64,000 nucleotides of DNA from Maridesulfovibrio ferrireducens (GCF_900101105.1 NZ_FNGA01000004.1:248001-312000), one strand, 5' to 3'; shown: positions 25,466-34,974, counted from the first letter of the stretch. The notes: a model not told the origin generated them from the letters alone. A program made the numbers and translations.

Positions 25466-26869
25466 TCATGCTGGATTTCCTTTTTTAACCGGATTATACT
25501 GATCTGGATTCCCACCAAGGGCCTGATAGAGGTTCACGTAATTGAGCAATTGTGCATAGACATTTTCTGCCAGGCTTTCTTCAGCAGTACGCCTTGTGTC
25601 TTGCGCGTCCATCCAGTCCTTAAAAGTTCCTGACCCTGACCTGTAACGGACCTCATATATATTTTCGACCTTGCGGGCTGCTTCAAGATTCTCCATAAGA
25701 TACTTGCACTTGTCAGCTAGATTTTTACGATTGGAAAGGGAATCCCCTACTTCTTTCATTGCTTCGTACAGTGTTTGTTTAAAAGAGACCACGGCTTCAT
25801 CATATTCGGCCGTGGATTGATCGAGGTTCAATTCCAATTTGTACAAGTTGAGGAACGGAAACGCGATGCCTGAAGCAAGGGCAGCAAAAGGGTTATCCAG
25901 CATATTAGCAAGTTCAGCACTTGACCCACCGAGACTGCCGGTCAACGACAAGGTCGGGTAAAAGCTGGCTTTAGCTGCATCGGTATTAGCCAACAATTTG
26001 CGTAAACGTGATTCAGCTGCACGCAGATCCGGACGGCGGGATAATAACTCCACAGGGAGTCCGGCAGGAATCACTGGAAGAGTGGACCTGATAAGATTCT
26101 TAGGGTCGGCCATAATTTTCCCTGGAGGCAGGTCAAAAAGGATCGTCAGAGAACTTATATTTTCCTGCCTCTTCTGCATATAAGAATAATATTTAGCCTG
26201 CTGGATGGTCAATTCCTGCTTGGCCTTGTTGACTTCCAGTTTCGATGCTGAACCGTAGCGTTGCTGAGCTAGTATTCGTTTTAGAGTCTTCTCGGAAGAC
26301 TGAATATTACTCCTGCACAAATCAATGCGCACATTGCTATAAGCTATACTCCAGTAAAGCTTCATAGTCGTACCCACCAGAGATAGGGCTGTGCTCATGC
26401 GGTCTTCATTACTTGCAACTGCTTCCCACATGGCCGCGTCACGGGTGCGGGAAAGTTTGCCCCACAGATCAGCTTCATAGCTAATGTTAAAGCCTCCGAC
26501 ATATGAATTGGCAAAACCGCTTTTATCAAAATATTTAGTATTGACGCCGCCGACAGCACCTGAAAGCTGTGGTAACATGTCATTGTAGGCAAGCCCCGCC
26601 TGTAACTGGGCCTGTCTGACCCGAAATCCAGCTGCAGCAAGATCATTGTTACGTTCCAGCACCAGCTTAACCAGTTTTGTAAGTGACGCATCTTCAAAAC
26701 TTTCCGCCCATTTTGCAGCAGATAAGGAAATTTCAGAGGTACTGTTTCCTGTAGAATTCCAACTTTTGGGAATAGTTACCTCGGGTGGAATGTACTCAGT
26801 CTGCAGAAAAGATCCGCAACCACTGAGAAGGAAGGGAATCAGACATATATATATAACCATATTGCGCAT
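25466..26869 (-). CDS. Outer-membrane efflux lipoprotein (NodT/TolC-like)
   Basis: Outer-membrane channel of a tripartite efflux pump. The 467-residue protein has a lipoprotein signal MRNMVIYICLIPFLLSGC (Cys 18) and the NodT-type N-terminal YIPPEVTIPKSW. Two OEP repeats follow: LVLERNNDLAAAGFRVRQAQ and the pair LLSRRPDLRAAESRL with FYPTLSLTGSLGG. The C-terminal repeat helices end RTAEESLAENVYAQLLNYVNLYQALGG. It is the last gene of the five-gene leftward operon 30656-25466. Confidence 0.92.
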   Translation of the reverse strand: MRNMVIYICLIPFLLSGCGSFLQTEYIPPEVTIPKSWNSTGNSTSEISLSAAKWAESFEDASLTKLVKLVLERNNDLAAAGFRVRQAQLQAGLAYNDMLPQLSGAVGGVNTKYFDKSGFANSYVGGFNISYEADLWGKLSRTRDAAMWEAVASNEDRMSTALSLVGTTMKLYWSIAYSNVRIDLCRSNIQSSEKTLKRILAQQRYGSASKLEVNKAKQELTIQQAKYYSYMQKRQENISSLTILFDLPPGKIMADPKNLIRSTLPVIPAGLPVELLSRRPDLRAAESRLRKLLANTDAAKASFYPTLSLTGSLGGSSAELANMLDNPFAALASGIAFPFLNLYKLELNLDQSTAEYDEAVVSFKQTLYEAMKEVGDSLSNRKNLADKCKYLMENLEAARKVENIYEVRYRSGSGTFKDWMDAQDTRRTAEESLAENVYAQLLNYVNLYQALGGNPDQYNPVKKGNPA

Positions 26870-26967
26870 AAAATTTACCTGTAATTTTTCACATAAAGAG
26901 GCGTTACGGGATTAGAAGTGTGCATTGCGTACCGAAAATTCTGAAAAGCCATAAATGATAATAGCAT

Positions 26968-28185
26968 TTAATCATATCTCATTGCGTCTATGGGGTTGAG
27001 CCTAGATGCTTTTTGCGCGGGATAATAACCAAAAAACACCCCGATAATCACTGTAAATACGACACTGGCAAACATCATAAATGGATCAAACACGGCATGG
27101 ATACCCAAAGTAGACCCCAGTCCAATGGCAATACCTAAGCCTGTTAAAATACCGATAATACCGCCTGAAAGACTGAGGATAACCGCTTCGAGAAGAAATT
27201 GTGTCAAAATATCTGAGCTTCTGGCACCTATCGCGAGAAGAATGCCAATTTCACGGGTTCTCTCGGTGACAGAAACCAGCATAATATTCATGACCCCGAT
27301 GCCACCGACTAAAAGAGAAACACCGGCGACAGTACTTAGCAGGATGGTCAGGGTACTTGTCACTTGAGTGGCCATACTGACAATTTCCGTTTGGTTGCGG
27401 ATTTCAAAATCATCTTCATCATCTGAACTAATACGATGAGTCTTACGAAGAACATTTTCGATTTCAGACTGAGCCAGATCAAGGGATGACTCTGAAACAG
27501 CACTGGCCATAATATCATGAACTGTCTCGCCGTCGCTCATACGATAAAGAGCGGTTGTAGAGGGGACAAATATTATATCATCCTGATCATTTCCCATGGC
27601 GGATTGCCCTTTTTCAGAAAGAACTCCGACAACATCAAAGGGAATGGCTCCGATCCTAATTCGCATCCCCACCGGATTTTGTCCGTAAAAGAGCTCATCC
27701 ACAACGGTTTGTCCTAGAACCGCAACTTTGGCTTTTACTTTTATATCTCTGGAAGTAAAAAAAGAACCTAAGGCTACTTCGTAATTGCGGATAATAGGGT
27801 AACTGACATCCACTCCCTCAATAGTTGTACTCCAGTTTTCACTCCCAGCAATAACCTGTCCTGAAACCCTTATAACGGGAGAAACATGGCCCACATTTGG
27901 AGCAAAATTAGAGATAGCCACAACATCATCCATACTCAGACAGCTTCGGCTACCAGCTCCACCTTTTACTCCATGAGACATGGTGCTGCCCGGCTTAACC
28001 ATAATTAGATTTGTGCCTAGACTGGATATCTTATCCTTGATGTCTGCCTGAGACCCCTTGCCTAGTGCAACCAAGGCGATAACCGAGGCAAGTCCGATAA
28101 TAATTCCCAGCATGGTGAGCAGGCTTCTCATCCTGTTTCGAGTAATACTTCTAAATGCAACAATTACAAACTGTCTGAATCTCAT
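26968..28185 (-). CDS. MacB-type ABC transporter permease
   Basis: Inner-membrane part of a MacB-like exporter coded separately from its ATPase. The 405-residue protein has a first membrane helix after ITRNRMRSLLTMLGIIIGLASVIALVALG, a large periplasmic MacB_PCD domain (about 50-260), and three C-terminal helices of the FtsX type (LLVGGIGVMNIMLVSVTERTREIG; LEAVILSLSGGIIGILTGLGI; FTVIIGVFFGYYPAQKAS). The last motif, YPAQKASRLNPIDAMRYD, is the family signature end. It lies 17 bases after the ATPase gene. Confidence 0.93.
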   Translation of the reverse strand: MRFRQFVIVAFRSITRNRMRSLLTMLGIIIGLASVIALVALGKGSQADIKDKISSLGTNLIMVKPGSTMSHGVKGGAGSRSCLSMDDVVAISNFAPNVGHVSPVIRVSGQVIAGSENWSTTIEGVDVSYPIIRNYEVALGSFFTSRDIKVKAKVAVLGQTVVDELFYGQNPVGMRIRIGAIPFDVVGVLSEKGQSAMGNDQDDIIFVPSTTALYRMSDGETVHDIMASAVSESSLDLAQSEIENVLRKTHRISSDDEDDFEIRNQTEIVSMATQVTSTLTILLSTVAGVSLLVGGIGVMNIMLVSVTERTREIGILLAIGARSSDILTQFLLEAVILSLSGGIIGILTGLGIAIGLGSTLGIHAVFDPFMMFASVVFTVIIGVFFGYYPAQKASRLNPIDAMRYD

Positions 28186-28202
28186 AGAGGGTATTTCCGC
28201 TT

Positions 28203-28922
28203 CTAAAGGATTTCATTCTGCAGGGCACAACGCCGATTAGGTACTTTATATTTATTAATTATGCGTCCGTCCCTGAATTCCACAATACGCTTTGCATGTT
28301 CAGCAACTTCCATTTCATGGGTGACAAGAATAATTGTGATGCCATTTGCATTAAGTTTTTGAAAAAGAGAGAGGATCTCTTCAGTAGTCCGGCTGTCTAA
28401 ATTCCCTGTCGGTTCATCAGCCAGAATAATTGCAGGTTGAGTCACCAAGGCTCTGGCAATAGCGACGCGTTGCTGCTGCCCCCCTGAAAGCTGGTTGGGT
28501 TCATGATGCATCCTGTCTGCGAGCCCAACCATTTCAAGAGCTTTTTCCGCCATTATAAGCGGATCATATTTCCGATCTCCCCTTCTGTAAATTAAAGGCA
28601 GTTGCACATTTTCTAGAGCGCTTGTTTTCGGAAGAAGATTGAAACCTTGAAACACAAATCCGATTCTCTTATTGCGAATGTCAGCCAGAGCATTTTTATC
28701 AAGTTGTTCTACAGGTATTCCTTCCAGCAAATACTTCCCGTGATCAGCCTTATCCAGACAACCTAAAACGTTCATCAGGGTAGACTTACCAGACCCTGAA
28801 GTTCCAATTATTGCTACGAAATCACCTCTTGGGATAGTGAGAGTAATGTCATCAAGAGCCCGGACGGTTTCCCCGCCAAGGTGAAATGTTTTTGTAATGT
28901 CTTTGAGTTGGATTAGTTCCAT
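28203..28922 (-). CDS. MacB/LolD-type ABC transporter ATPase
   Basis: ATPase of the same exporter. The 239-residue protein has Walker A GTSGSGKST (about 39-47), the Q-loop in VFQGFNLLPKTSALENV, signature LSGGQQQRVAIARAL, Walker B IILADEPTGNLD and the switch His in ILVTHEMEVAEHA. The order corresponds to LolD/MacB proteins that move substrates from the periplasm or envelope rather than from the cytoplasm. AAGGAATT precedes the ATG. Confidence 0.94.
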   Translation of the reverse strand: MELIQLKDITKTFHLGGETVRALDDITLTIPRGDFVAIIGTSGSGKSTLMNVLGCLDKADHGKYLLEGIPVEQLDKNALADIRNKRIGFVFQGFNLLPKTSALENVQLPLIYRRGDRKYDPLIMAEKALEMVGLADRMHHEPNQLSGGQQQRVAIARALVTQPAIILADEPTGNLDSRTTEEILSLFQKLNANGITIILVTHEMEVAEHAKRIVEFRDGRIINKYKVPNRRCALQNEIL

Positions 28923-28948
28923 TTACAATTCCTTAAAAATCAAGAGGA

Positions 28949-30151
28949 TTACATTTTCGGGCCGCGCTTTGGTCTGCTGGGTAAAATCTTTGTTAAAAAC
29001 CCCTTAGAGCTTTTTGTTTTGTTAATATTCTTACCGATAATTACAGACTCACCAGCTGTCAGCTCGGTATCTTTTATCACCGTGCCCGTATTTGTAGTCA
29101 TGCCGAGGCTGACAGAAACCCGTTTAGGAATTCCCTTTTCAAGAATATAGATTCCGGGGGTTTCTGCTTTGTCATGAACGCCAAGTGTGAAATATAAGGC
29201 AGCGTTCGGCACCACCAGTTCATTTTTAGCTTTTTCTACACAAAAATCCGCAGTAGCAGTCATTCCGGGTAGAAGTTTACCTTCTTTATTGGGCGCATCC
29301 ACAATTACAGTGTAGGTAACAACATCGGAAGTTTCGGTAGGGTTCAACTGAATCTGACTCACTGTTCCGAAGAAAATCGCGTCGGGATAAGATTGAACAG
29401 AAAATTTAACCTGCTGCCCCTTCTTCACTATTCCTACATCGCTTTCATCCACATTGGCTTCAATCTCCATGTCTGATAGATCTTCAGCAATAATAAAAAG
29501 AGTCGGCGTGCTATAGCTGGCTGCTACGGTCTGGCCTACATCGATGTTCCGTTCGAGAATAACGCCATCAATGGGAGACTTGATCTGTGCATTTTCAAGA
29601 TTTGTCTCGGCACTTTTCACAGCGGCCTTTGCTGACAGGATCTGCGCCTTTGCAATGTCCCTTTCCGTCTCATAGACAAGCAGCTCGTGAGTTGAGAGAT
29701 GTCCCTCTTTGTATAAAGGTTTATTCCTTTCATAGTCTGCTGCGGCCTGTTTATAGATAGCCTTTGAACTGAGAACGGAGGCTCTGGCGATGTCCACGGC
29801 AGCTTTGAACAGGTCCAGATCAAGTTCAGCCAGAATCTGACCTTCTTTCACCTGATCATTATAATCGACCAGTACTTTTTTTATCGTGCCGGAGACTTGC
29901 GTTCCGACCTCAACAGTTCCAACTGCAGCAATAGTTCCGGTACAGGAAATCGTATTTTCCATGTCGCATCTTTTGATTTTTTCCAGCCGATAACTCAGGG
30001 CTTCAGAATGGTCCCGAAGCGAAGATTCCACCCAATTATTCTGTGCATATTGGACTAGAAAAAGAAAACCTCCAACCATGAGCAAAAGCTTTAAAAGATT
30101 CACACCGCTTTTTAGCGTTTTCATCACAATCATTTTTCGTGTAGATGGCAT
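28949..30151 (-). CDS. MacA-type periplasmic adaptor (HlyD family)
   Basis: Adaptor linking the MacB-like permease to the outer-membrane channel. The 400-residue protein has a membrane anchor at about 17-34 and a first lipoyl half (TGTIAAVGTVEVGTQVSG, VDYNDQVKEGQILAELD). A helical hairpin follows (about 115-185), then the second lipoyl half (QIKSPIDGVILERNIDVGQTV), a beta-barrel part and a membrane-proximal domain. The C-terminal tail is basic (RPKRGPKM). ATG codons at residues 7 and 10 are alternative starts. Confidence 0.92.
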   Translation of the reverse strand: MPSTRKMIVMKTLKSGVNLLKLLLMVGGFLFLVQYAQNNWVESSLRDHSEALSYRLEKIKRCDMENTISCTGTIAAVGTVEVGTQVSGTIKKVLVDYNDQVKEGQILAELDLDLFKAAVDIARASVLSSKAIYKQAAADYERNKPLYKEGHLSTHELLVYETERDIAKAQILSAKAAVKSAETNLENAQIKSPIDGVILERNIDVGQTVAASYSTPTLFIIAEDLSDMEIEANVDESDVGIVKKGQQVKFSVQSYPDAIFFGTVSQIQLNPTETSDVVTYTVIVDAPNKEGKLLPGMTATADFCVEKAKNELVVPNAALYFTLGVHDKAETPGIYILEKGIPKRVSVSLGMTTNTGTVIKDTELTAGESVIIGKNINKTKSSKGFLTKILPSRPKRGPKM

Positions 30152-30197
30152 AATTACAAAACCTTATATGACCGTTTGTTTGAACAAAAAATCAATG

Positions 30198-30656
30198 TTA
30201 ATTTATATCTAGAAATCCGTCATGGTTCCTGTCAAAACTACCAAAGCGATGCTTCCTTTCAGGAGAGTTTTTAAAATAAGCTGCGTTGCATGCATCGCGG
30301 CAATAACGCCGGTCTCCGCAAGCCAATTCATCTGATCCATCACAATATTCCTTGCAGGCCTGCTCAGTTGTGGCTTTAAGTGCAACGGAGTAATCACCAT
30401 CAGGGCCAAGTATCGATGGAACTTTCATGGCCATTGTCCTGGAATTCAGGCGAAAGTCAGTTGCGGTACATGCCTGCCGACACTGGCGGCGGGTAGCGGC
30501 ATCGACATCCAGACAATCGCAACAATCCTTACACTGACTTTCATTGCTCGTAAGAGTTGTGCAGTCCTTAAAGCTTAGCTTTTCAGCAAATGCATTGAGT
30601 TGATAAGAATTTATCGATAAAATTGTAGCAACAATTATGAATGTCAGTTTTTTCAT
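30198..30656 (-). CDS. Secreted Cys-rich protein with two repeats and a terminal EF-hand-like loop
   Basis: Unrecognised 152-residue protein, first gene of the efflux operon. A signal peptide covers about 1-24 (ends LNAFA). Two Cys-rich repeats follow: QCKDCCDCLDVDAATRRQC then RQACTATDFRLNS, and ACKEYCDGSDELACGDRRYC then RDACNAAYFKNS. They share the spacing C-x2/3-C ... RxC-R-x-AC-x-A-x-x-F and suggest disulfides or metal binding. The protein ends with DRNHDGFLDIN, a calcium EF-hand loop that stops just short of its twelfth residue. AAGGAAGTG precedes the ATG. It may bind the pump's substrate or inducer; this is inference. Confidence 0.75.
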   Translation of the reverse strand: MKKLTFIIVATILSINSYQLNAFAEKLSFKDCTTLTSNESQCKDCCDCLDVDAATRRQCRQACTATDFRLNSRTMAMKVPSILGPDGDYSVALKATTEQACKEYCDGSDELACGDRRYCRDACNAAYFKNSPERKHRFGSFDRNHDGFLDIN

Positions 30657-30740
30657 ATGATCACTTCCTTAATGAAAAGTTTCTGTACTCAGCAGCGATA
30701 AGCTTGCAGGTAGAAAAGAACCCTAGGAAATGAATTACAC

Positions 30741-30767
30741 ATGAATAAAAAATATTTTTTTATTCAT
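30741..30767. promoter_or_regulatory. Perfect 12-bp inverted repeat between the efflux operon and its regulator genes
   Basis: ATGAATAAAAAA (30741-30752), spacer TAT, TTTTTTATTCAT (30756-30767). It lies in the divergent promoter region, 85 bases from the Cys-rich gene and 55 from the response-regulator start. CusR-type boxes are palindromes of similar layout, so this is the likely operator for the adjacent regulator. A T-rich arm without following T run argues against a terminator. Confidence 0.5.
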
Positions 30768-30821
30768 TTTCTATTAATGTTTGTGAAATATACTGCCTTC
30801 AATAAATGTCCGGGAGGTAAT

Positions 30822-31490
30822 ATGAAAATTCTTATTGTCGATGATGATCGAAAACTATGCGATGTTCTGAAACGGGGCCTTAAAGAGAATGCATATGTTG
30901 TTGATTGTGCTTATGATGGAAAAGAAGGTGAGTGTTACGCAGATACACATTCCTACGATTTGATTATCCTGGATATTATGCTGCCCAGCAAAGACGGCTT
31001 AGAAATTTGCAAAGACCTTCGAAGAAAAAATATTACCACTCCCATTCTTATGTTGACAGCCAGAGACACGGTTGAAGATAGGGTCAGAGGACTTGATACC
31101 GGAGCGGATGATTATCTCACTAAACCATTTGCGTTTGCTGAGCTTTTAGCCCGTGCACGAGCTCTTTTAAGGCGTGATAACCCATCAAAGTCGTCCAAGT
31201 TGTCTGTCGGAGAATTGGTTCTCGATACAAAGAGTCGGGAGGTTCACTGGAAAAGTGAACCTATCGAACTGACGACAAAGGAATATGTCATTTTGGAATA
31301 TCTAATGCGCAATCCAAATGCGGTCGTAACCCGTACCATGATTGAATCTCATGCCTGGGATTATGCTTTGGACAGCATCTCAAATTTAGTGGATGTCTAT
31401 ATCCGAAGAATAAGGCAGAAAATAGACCCTGAGCAGGGCAAGCAAATTATTCAGACCGTTAGAGGTGCTGGATATAGAATGAAGTCGTAA
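30822..31490 (+). CDS. OmpR/CusR-family response regulator of the efflux locus
   Basis: The start at 30822 (MKILIVDDDRKLCDV) follows GGGAGGTAAT; an upstream in-frame ATG at 30741 would run through the palindrome. The 222-residue protein has a receiver with DD pair, phospho-Asp in LIILDIMLPSKDG, T/K in TARDTVEDRV and TKPF, and a winged-helix domain (ELTTKEYVILEYLMRNPNAV; VDVYIRRIRQKID; TVRGAGYRM). The residues resemble CusR/CopR regulators. Its stop TAA overlaps the kinase ATG by one base. Confidence 0.93.
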   Translation: MKILIVDDDRKLCDVLKRGLKENAYVVDCAYDGKEGECYADTHSYDLIILDIMLPSKDGLEICKDLRRKNITTPILMLTARDTVEDRVRGLDTGADDYLTKPFAFAELLARARALLRRDNPSKSSKLSVGELVLDTKSREVHWKSEPIELTTKEYVILEYLMRNPNAVVTRTMIESHAWDYALDSISNLVDVYIRRIRQKIDPEQGKQIIQTVRGAGYRMKS

Positions 31491-32965
31491 TGAATTTAAT
31501 AAATACCATCAGGTTTAAATTTACTCTCTGGTACCTATCTATCCTCAGTGTTCTTTTGATTCTTTTAGGAAGTGGAATTTATTTTACACTTTCAGGAACG
31601 TTACACAGAAATTTTGATGATTCGCTGAAAGTCAGAGGTAAGCAACTCGCAGATTTCAAGGATCTTATTCCGATTATTGCCAGTGGAACATTTGAAGAAG
31701 AGGCAGGAGAGTTTGTCTCTATCTATTTTTACACAAATGGTGAACTGACACATATATCTCACAAGGGACATGAAGTTCCCATAAGCAAGCCTCTCGTTAA
31801 TCAGGCTCTTTCAGGCGAAAGCATATTTTCTACCACTTCTTATATAAACAACGAAAAAGTAAGAGTCTTCGCAACTCACTATGCTCCTGTTAATCCTGTT
31901 ATCCATTTGAACCGTTTTGTGAAAAAAATGAATGGCCTTGAGCCTAGGGGTGGAAGATTTCCCGAAAAATCCATTTTTCATAATAATCAAGCAGTGGAAA
32001 TTAAATCAGCTGCTCTGGTAATAGCCAGACCCACAAAAGATATGAATCTAGCTATTGATCAACTATTACGCATACTCCTTACTGCCATTCCACTTACGAT
32101 TGCGATTTCGGGCTTTGGAGGTGTTTTCCTTACACGAAAAGCATTTAATCCTGTTAAAGAAATCACTAAAACAGCTCAGGAAATAGGAGAACACGATTTA
32201 AGTCAGAGAATCAAGATCAAGACAAAAGATGAGCTGGGTGAGCTTTCTACTGTACTAAATAAAATGATAGGCAGGATCGAGCGGGCATTTCAACGTCAAA
32301 CAGAATTTACTGCTGATGCTTCGCATGAACTTAGAGCTCCTCTTGCCGTTATTCAAGCTGAGGCTACACTTACGCTGGAAAAAGAAAGAGACGCCGAAAC
32401 ATACCGAAAAGCTCTTGAGATAATTGCTCAAGAATCGAATGAAATGTCCCTAGTTATCAACCAGCTGTTAACTCTTGCCAGAGCAGATGCAGGCAAGGAG
32501 CATCTTGAATTCAAATCGATTGATATGGCTGAGTTTATTAGTGCAGTATGTGATGACATCGCCATTCTTTGCCGAGAAAAAGAGGTGATTCTGAAGCTAT
32601 GCTCTTTAGGCAAAGTGTTTGTTTATGGAGAAAAATCCAGCCTGAGAAGATTGTTGGTTAATATACTGAGCAATGCCATTAGATATACACCTAAAGGTGG
32701 AGTCATATCTGTTGGATTAAAGTCTGTTAATAATTCAGCAGTGATCACAATAAGAGATACCGGCATCGGAATTCCCCAAGAAGAACTCGCACATATTTTC
32801 AAACGATTTTATCGAGTTGATAAAGCGCGGTCCAGAAAGACAAGAGGAAGTGGCTTGGGATTATCTATTTGCAAACAGATTGTTGATACCCACAAGGGAC
32901 AAATTGAAGTTGAAAGCTGTATAGGAATAGGGAGTGTCTTCTATGTTAAAATTCCTATTGCATGA
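31490..32965 (+). CDS. Heavy-metal-type sensor histidine kinase of the efflux locus
   Basis: Partner of the preceding regulator. The 491-residue protein has two membrane helices (about 12-34 and 185-208) around a periplasmic sensor of about 150 residues. A HAMP domain (RKAFNPVKEITKTAQEIGEHDLSQRI) and HisKA with DASHELRAPLAV (H-box) follow. The ATPase domain has NAIRYTPKGG, RDTGIGIPQEELAHIFKRFYR and GSGLGLSICKQIV. The layout matches CusS/CopS kinases. The signal sensed is unknown; the sensor domain holds no obvious metal-binding cluster, one His pair at best. Confidence 0.92.
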   Translation: MNLINTIRFKFTLWYLSILSVLLILLGSGIYFTLSGTLHRNFDDSLKVRGKQLADFKDLIPIIASGTFEEEAGEFVSIYFYTNGELTHISHKGHEVPISKPLVNQALSGESIFSTTSYINNEKVRVFATHYAPVNPVIHLNRFVKKMNGLEPRGGRFPEKSIFHNNQAVEIKSAALVIARPTKDMNLAIDQLLRILLTAIPLTIAISGFGGVFLTRKAFNPVKEITKTAQEIGEHDLSQRIKIKTKDELGELSTVLNKMIGRIERAFQRQTEFTADASHELRAPLAVIQAEATLTLEKERDAETYRKALEIIAQESNEMSLVINQLLTLARADAGKEHLEFKSIDMAEFISAVCDDIAILCREKEVILKLCSLGKVFVYGEKSSLRRLLVNILSNAIRYTPKGGVISVGLKSVNNSAVITIRDTGIGIPQEELAHIFKRFYRVDKARSRKTRGSGLGLSICKQIVDTHKGQIEVESCIGIGSVFYVKIPIA

Positions 32966-33093
32966 GGGATTTGGATTCGAGGAAGATCATGGAATGCCTG
33001 TTTTTTTAAGATTTACTTTTCAGAACAATTAATTTTCGGGGGGATTACCGTCAGTTCAACTCTGATCGTTGGCTCCAGTAAAAGTAAAGCCCC

Positions 33094-33125
33094 GCAATGT
33101 TTTATCGCATTGTGTTTTTTTTTGT
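33094..33125 (+). terminator. Terminator after the efflux kinase
   Basis: CAATG (33095-33099) and CATTG (33108-33112) form a short stem followed by a run of nine T after TG. It would end the regulator-kinase transcript; the convergent hypothetical gene ends at 33132. Confidence 0.55.
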
Positions 33126-33131
33126 TTTGGC

Positions 33132-33458
33132 TCAGAGATTGTACAAATTCATGTTGGGAGACTGGTTTAAGGGCATGTCCGGCCTGATGTGTTCTTTGGC
33201 CAATCGGCGGACATCATCCATGGTCTTTGTCGTGGAAAAGGTGGCTAGTAAGCTGTGACCAAATAGGAAATTGGCTACAAAATAGGGTATGAACATCCGA
33301 AATCTTTTGATTCTTCGGACGGGATCGAACTCCTGCTCCAAGGCTGTGGCCAGACGCAGGATATTGTACGTACACTTTGTTTTCAGTCGGAGTAATCCGG
33401 TGTAGTTATCTTTGTGGATGTGTATCGCAGGGTGTCCTTTTAGGATTGATCCTGCCAT
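33132..33458 (-). CDS. Hypothetical 108-residue protein, last gene of the TonB-receptor operon
   Basis: Not recognised. The start at 33458 (MAGSILKGHPAIHIHKDN) lies seven bases after the kinase stop; the frame is open further upstream inside the kinase gene, but overlapping starts look less likely. The protein is basic, with a short hydrophobic stretch FIPYFVANFLFGHSLLATF (about 70-88) that may be a buried helix, and no signal peptide. No strong ribosome site is seen, so translation probably depends on the kinase gene. Function unknown. Confidence 0.5.
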   Translation of the reverse strand: MAGSILKGHPAIHIHKDNYTGLLRLKTKCTYNILRLATALEQEFDPVRRIKRFRMFIPYFVANFLFGHSLLATFSTTKTMDDVRRLAKEHIRPDMPLNQSPNMNLYNL

Positions 33459-33465
33459 ATTTTTC

Positions 33466-34974
33466 TTAACAATCTGCAGTGATAGATTTAAATTTAGCAG
33501 AAACAATCGTACCTTTTTCATCTGATGTTTCCATAAATATTGATGCATTGTGGGTTTTCGCTATAAGTTGAGCTGAGTACGTTCCGAGTCCTGTTCCGTC
33601 TTCTTTGCCCTCGGTCACGTATTTGTTGAAGAATCTATTACGGACTTCAACTGGAACGGGAAGGCTGTTGCTTATGCTGACGGTTGTAAAGGATTTATCG
33701 CTTTCGACAGAAATGGATACACTTCCACCTTTTACAGACCCTTCCACACCGTTTTTAATCAGATTTCTAAACATGGTTCGTAGTAGAACCATTTCTCCGT
33801 TAATATGAACTTCTTCCACTCCGTTTATCTCTTCCTTGTTCATTATTATGGATAACGACACCTCTGACTGATTGAGTAAGAGCGCCATTTCTTCTTCCAG
33901 TGAACATAGCATTTCGATGAGATCGACTTGCATCGTTTTAAGGGTGTATATTTCCTGTTCCATTTTAAACATATCGAGATGAAATTGAATCATGTCGAGC
34001 ATACGGTATCCCGCTGCTGCAATTCTCTTGATATATTTACCTTGTTCCGGGGTTAGATTGCCCTTGTTAAGCAGTAGTTCCGGATAGCCGATAACCAAAT
34101 TAAGTGAAGATTTAAGGTCGTGCCGATTGATACGTTCCACTTCTTCGCGGATCATTTCTGCGGTGCGTCTTTCATGAATTTGTTTAACAAGCTGGGTGTT
34201 CTTTTCTTTTAACTGTTTTTGTTTGGCGCGAACTTCTTTTGTGCGTTGGGAAACTATTGTTTCTAACATTTCTCTATGGCTGTTCAACCACGAATCGCGG
34301 GTTTCAATTTTTCCAAGCATGGAATTGAATTCTGAGACAAGATAACCTATTTCATCCTTACTTTTGTAAGCAACGCGTTTAGAATAATCCTTATTCTCTG
34401 AAATTTCTCTAACAGCATCTGTCAGCTGGCCGATAGGTTTTGTAATTTTTTTTCGGAAATGGTTGGCTGCTATTATGCACGCCGCTAGGACCGCAATGAG
34501 TATAAGTGCTGAGGTCGCAAGGTTGTGGTAGAACCATTCTCCTTGATCAGAGAATGTTCCTTCTAGCACGATATATCCCAGTGTTTCGTTTTCGGATTGA
34601 ATGGGCTGAATCACAGCAAAGGTGTTTAGATTAACTTGTGGGCCATCTTCCGTGGGTAGTGATTCTGTGTTTTTTCCGAAAGATGCAAAAATATCGCCTG
34701 CCGATGTAAAAATTGTGGCCCCGACAATATTTGTAATAAGCGAAAGTGAATCGAGGACTTCTTTTGCTGAATCTGGATCATTAAAATCCAAAGCTGAAAT
34801 TGTAGAGGTTGCTATAATCTTAGCAAGGCCATTGGCCTTTTGTACTGTGGCCTGCCTATATGAATGAAAAAATGTGGCGATATTTAAAGTCATAGTCAAG
34901 ACAAGAGCGGAAACGGTTGTTCCCAGAATTGCCGCGCCTATCTTGCGCCCAATACTATTCTGGAATCCAATCAT
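33466..34974 (-). CDS. Membrane sensor histidine kinase (CHASE8-like sensor, HAMP, kinase)
   Basis: The 502-residue protein has two membrane helices (about 13-35 and 150-170) around a periplasmic domain with ALDFNDPDSAKEVL, as in CHASE8 sensors. HAMP (KKITKPIGQLTDAVREISENKDYSKR), a coiled coil (230-280), an H-box INRHDLKSSLN and an ATPase domain (FRNLIKNGVEGS, GTGLGTYSAQLI) follow. Its ATG overlaps the end of the YfiR-like gene by four bases. Kinases of this shape are commonly coded beside YfiR-like and TonB-receptor genes. Confidence 0.88.
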   Translation of the reverse strand: MIGFQNSIGRKIGAAILGTTVSALVLTMTLNIATFFHSYRQATVQKANGLAKIIATSTISALDFNDPDSAKEVLDSLSLITNIVGATIFTSAGDIFASFGKNTESLPTEDGPQVNLNTFAVIQPIQSENETLGYIVLEGTFSDQGEWFYHNLATSALILIAVLAACIIAANHFRKKITKPIGQLTDAVREISENKDYSKRVAYKSKDEIGYLVSEFNSMLGKIETRDSWLNSHREMLETIVSQRTKEVRAKQKQLKEKNTQLVKQIHERRTAEMIREEVERINRHDLKSSLNLVIGYPELLLNKGNLTPEQGKYIKRIAAAGYRMLDMIQFHLDMFKMEQEIYTLKTMQVDLIEMLCSLEEEMALLLNQSEVSLSIIMNKEEINGVEEVHINGEMVLLRTMFRNLIKNGVEGSVKGGSVSISVESDKSFTTVSISNSLPVPVEVRNRFFNKYVTEGKEDGTGLGTYSAQLIAKTHNASIFMETSDEKGTIVSAKFKSITADC

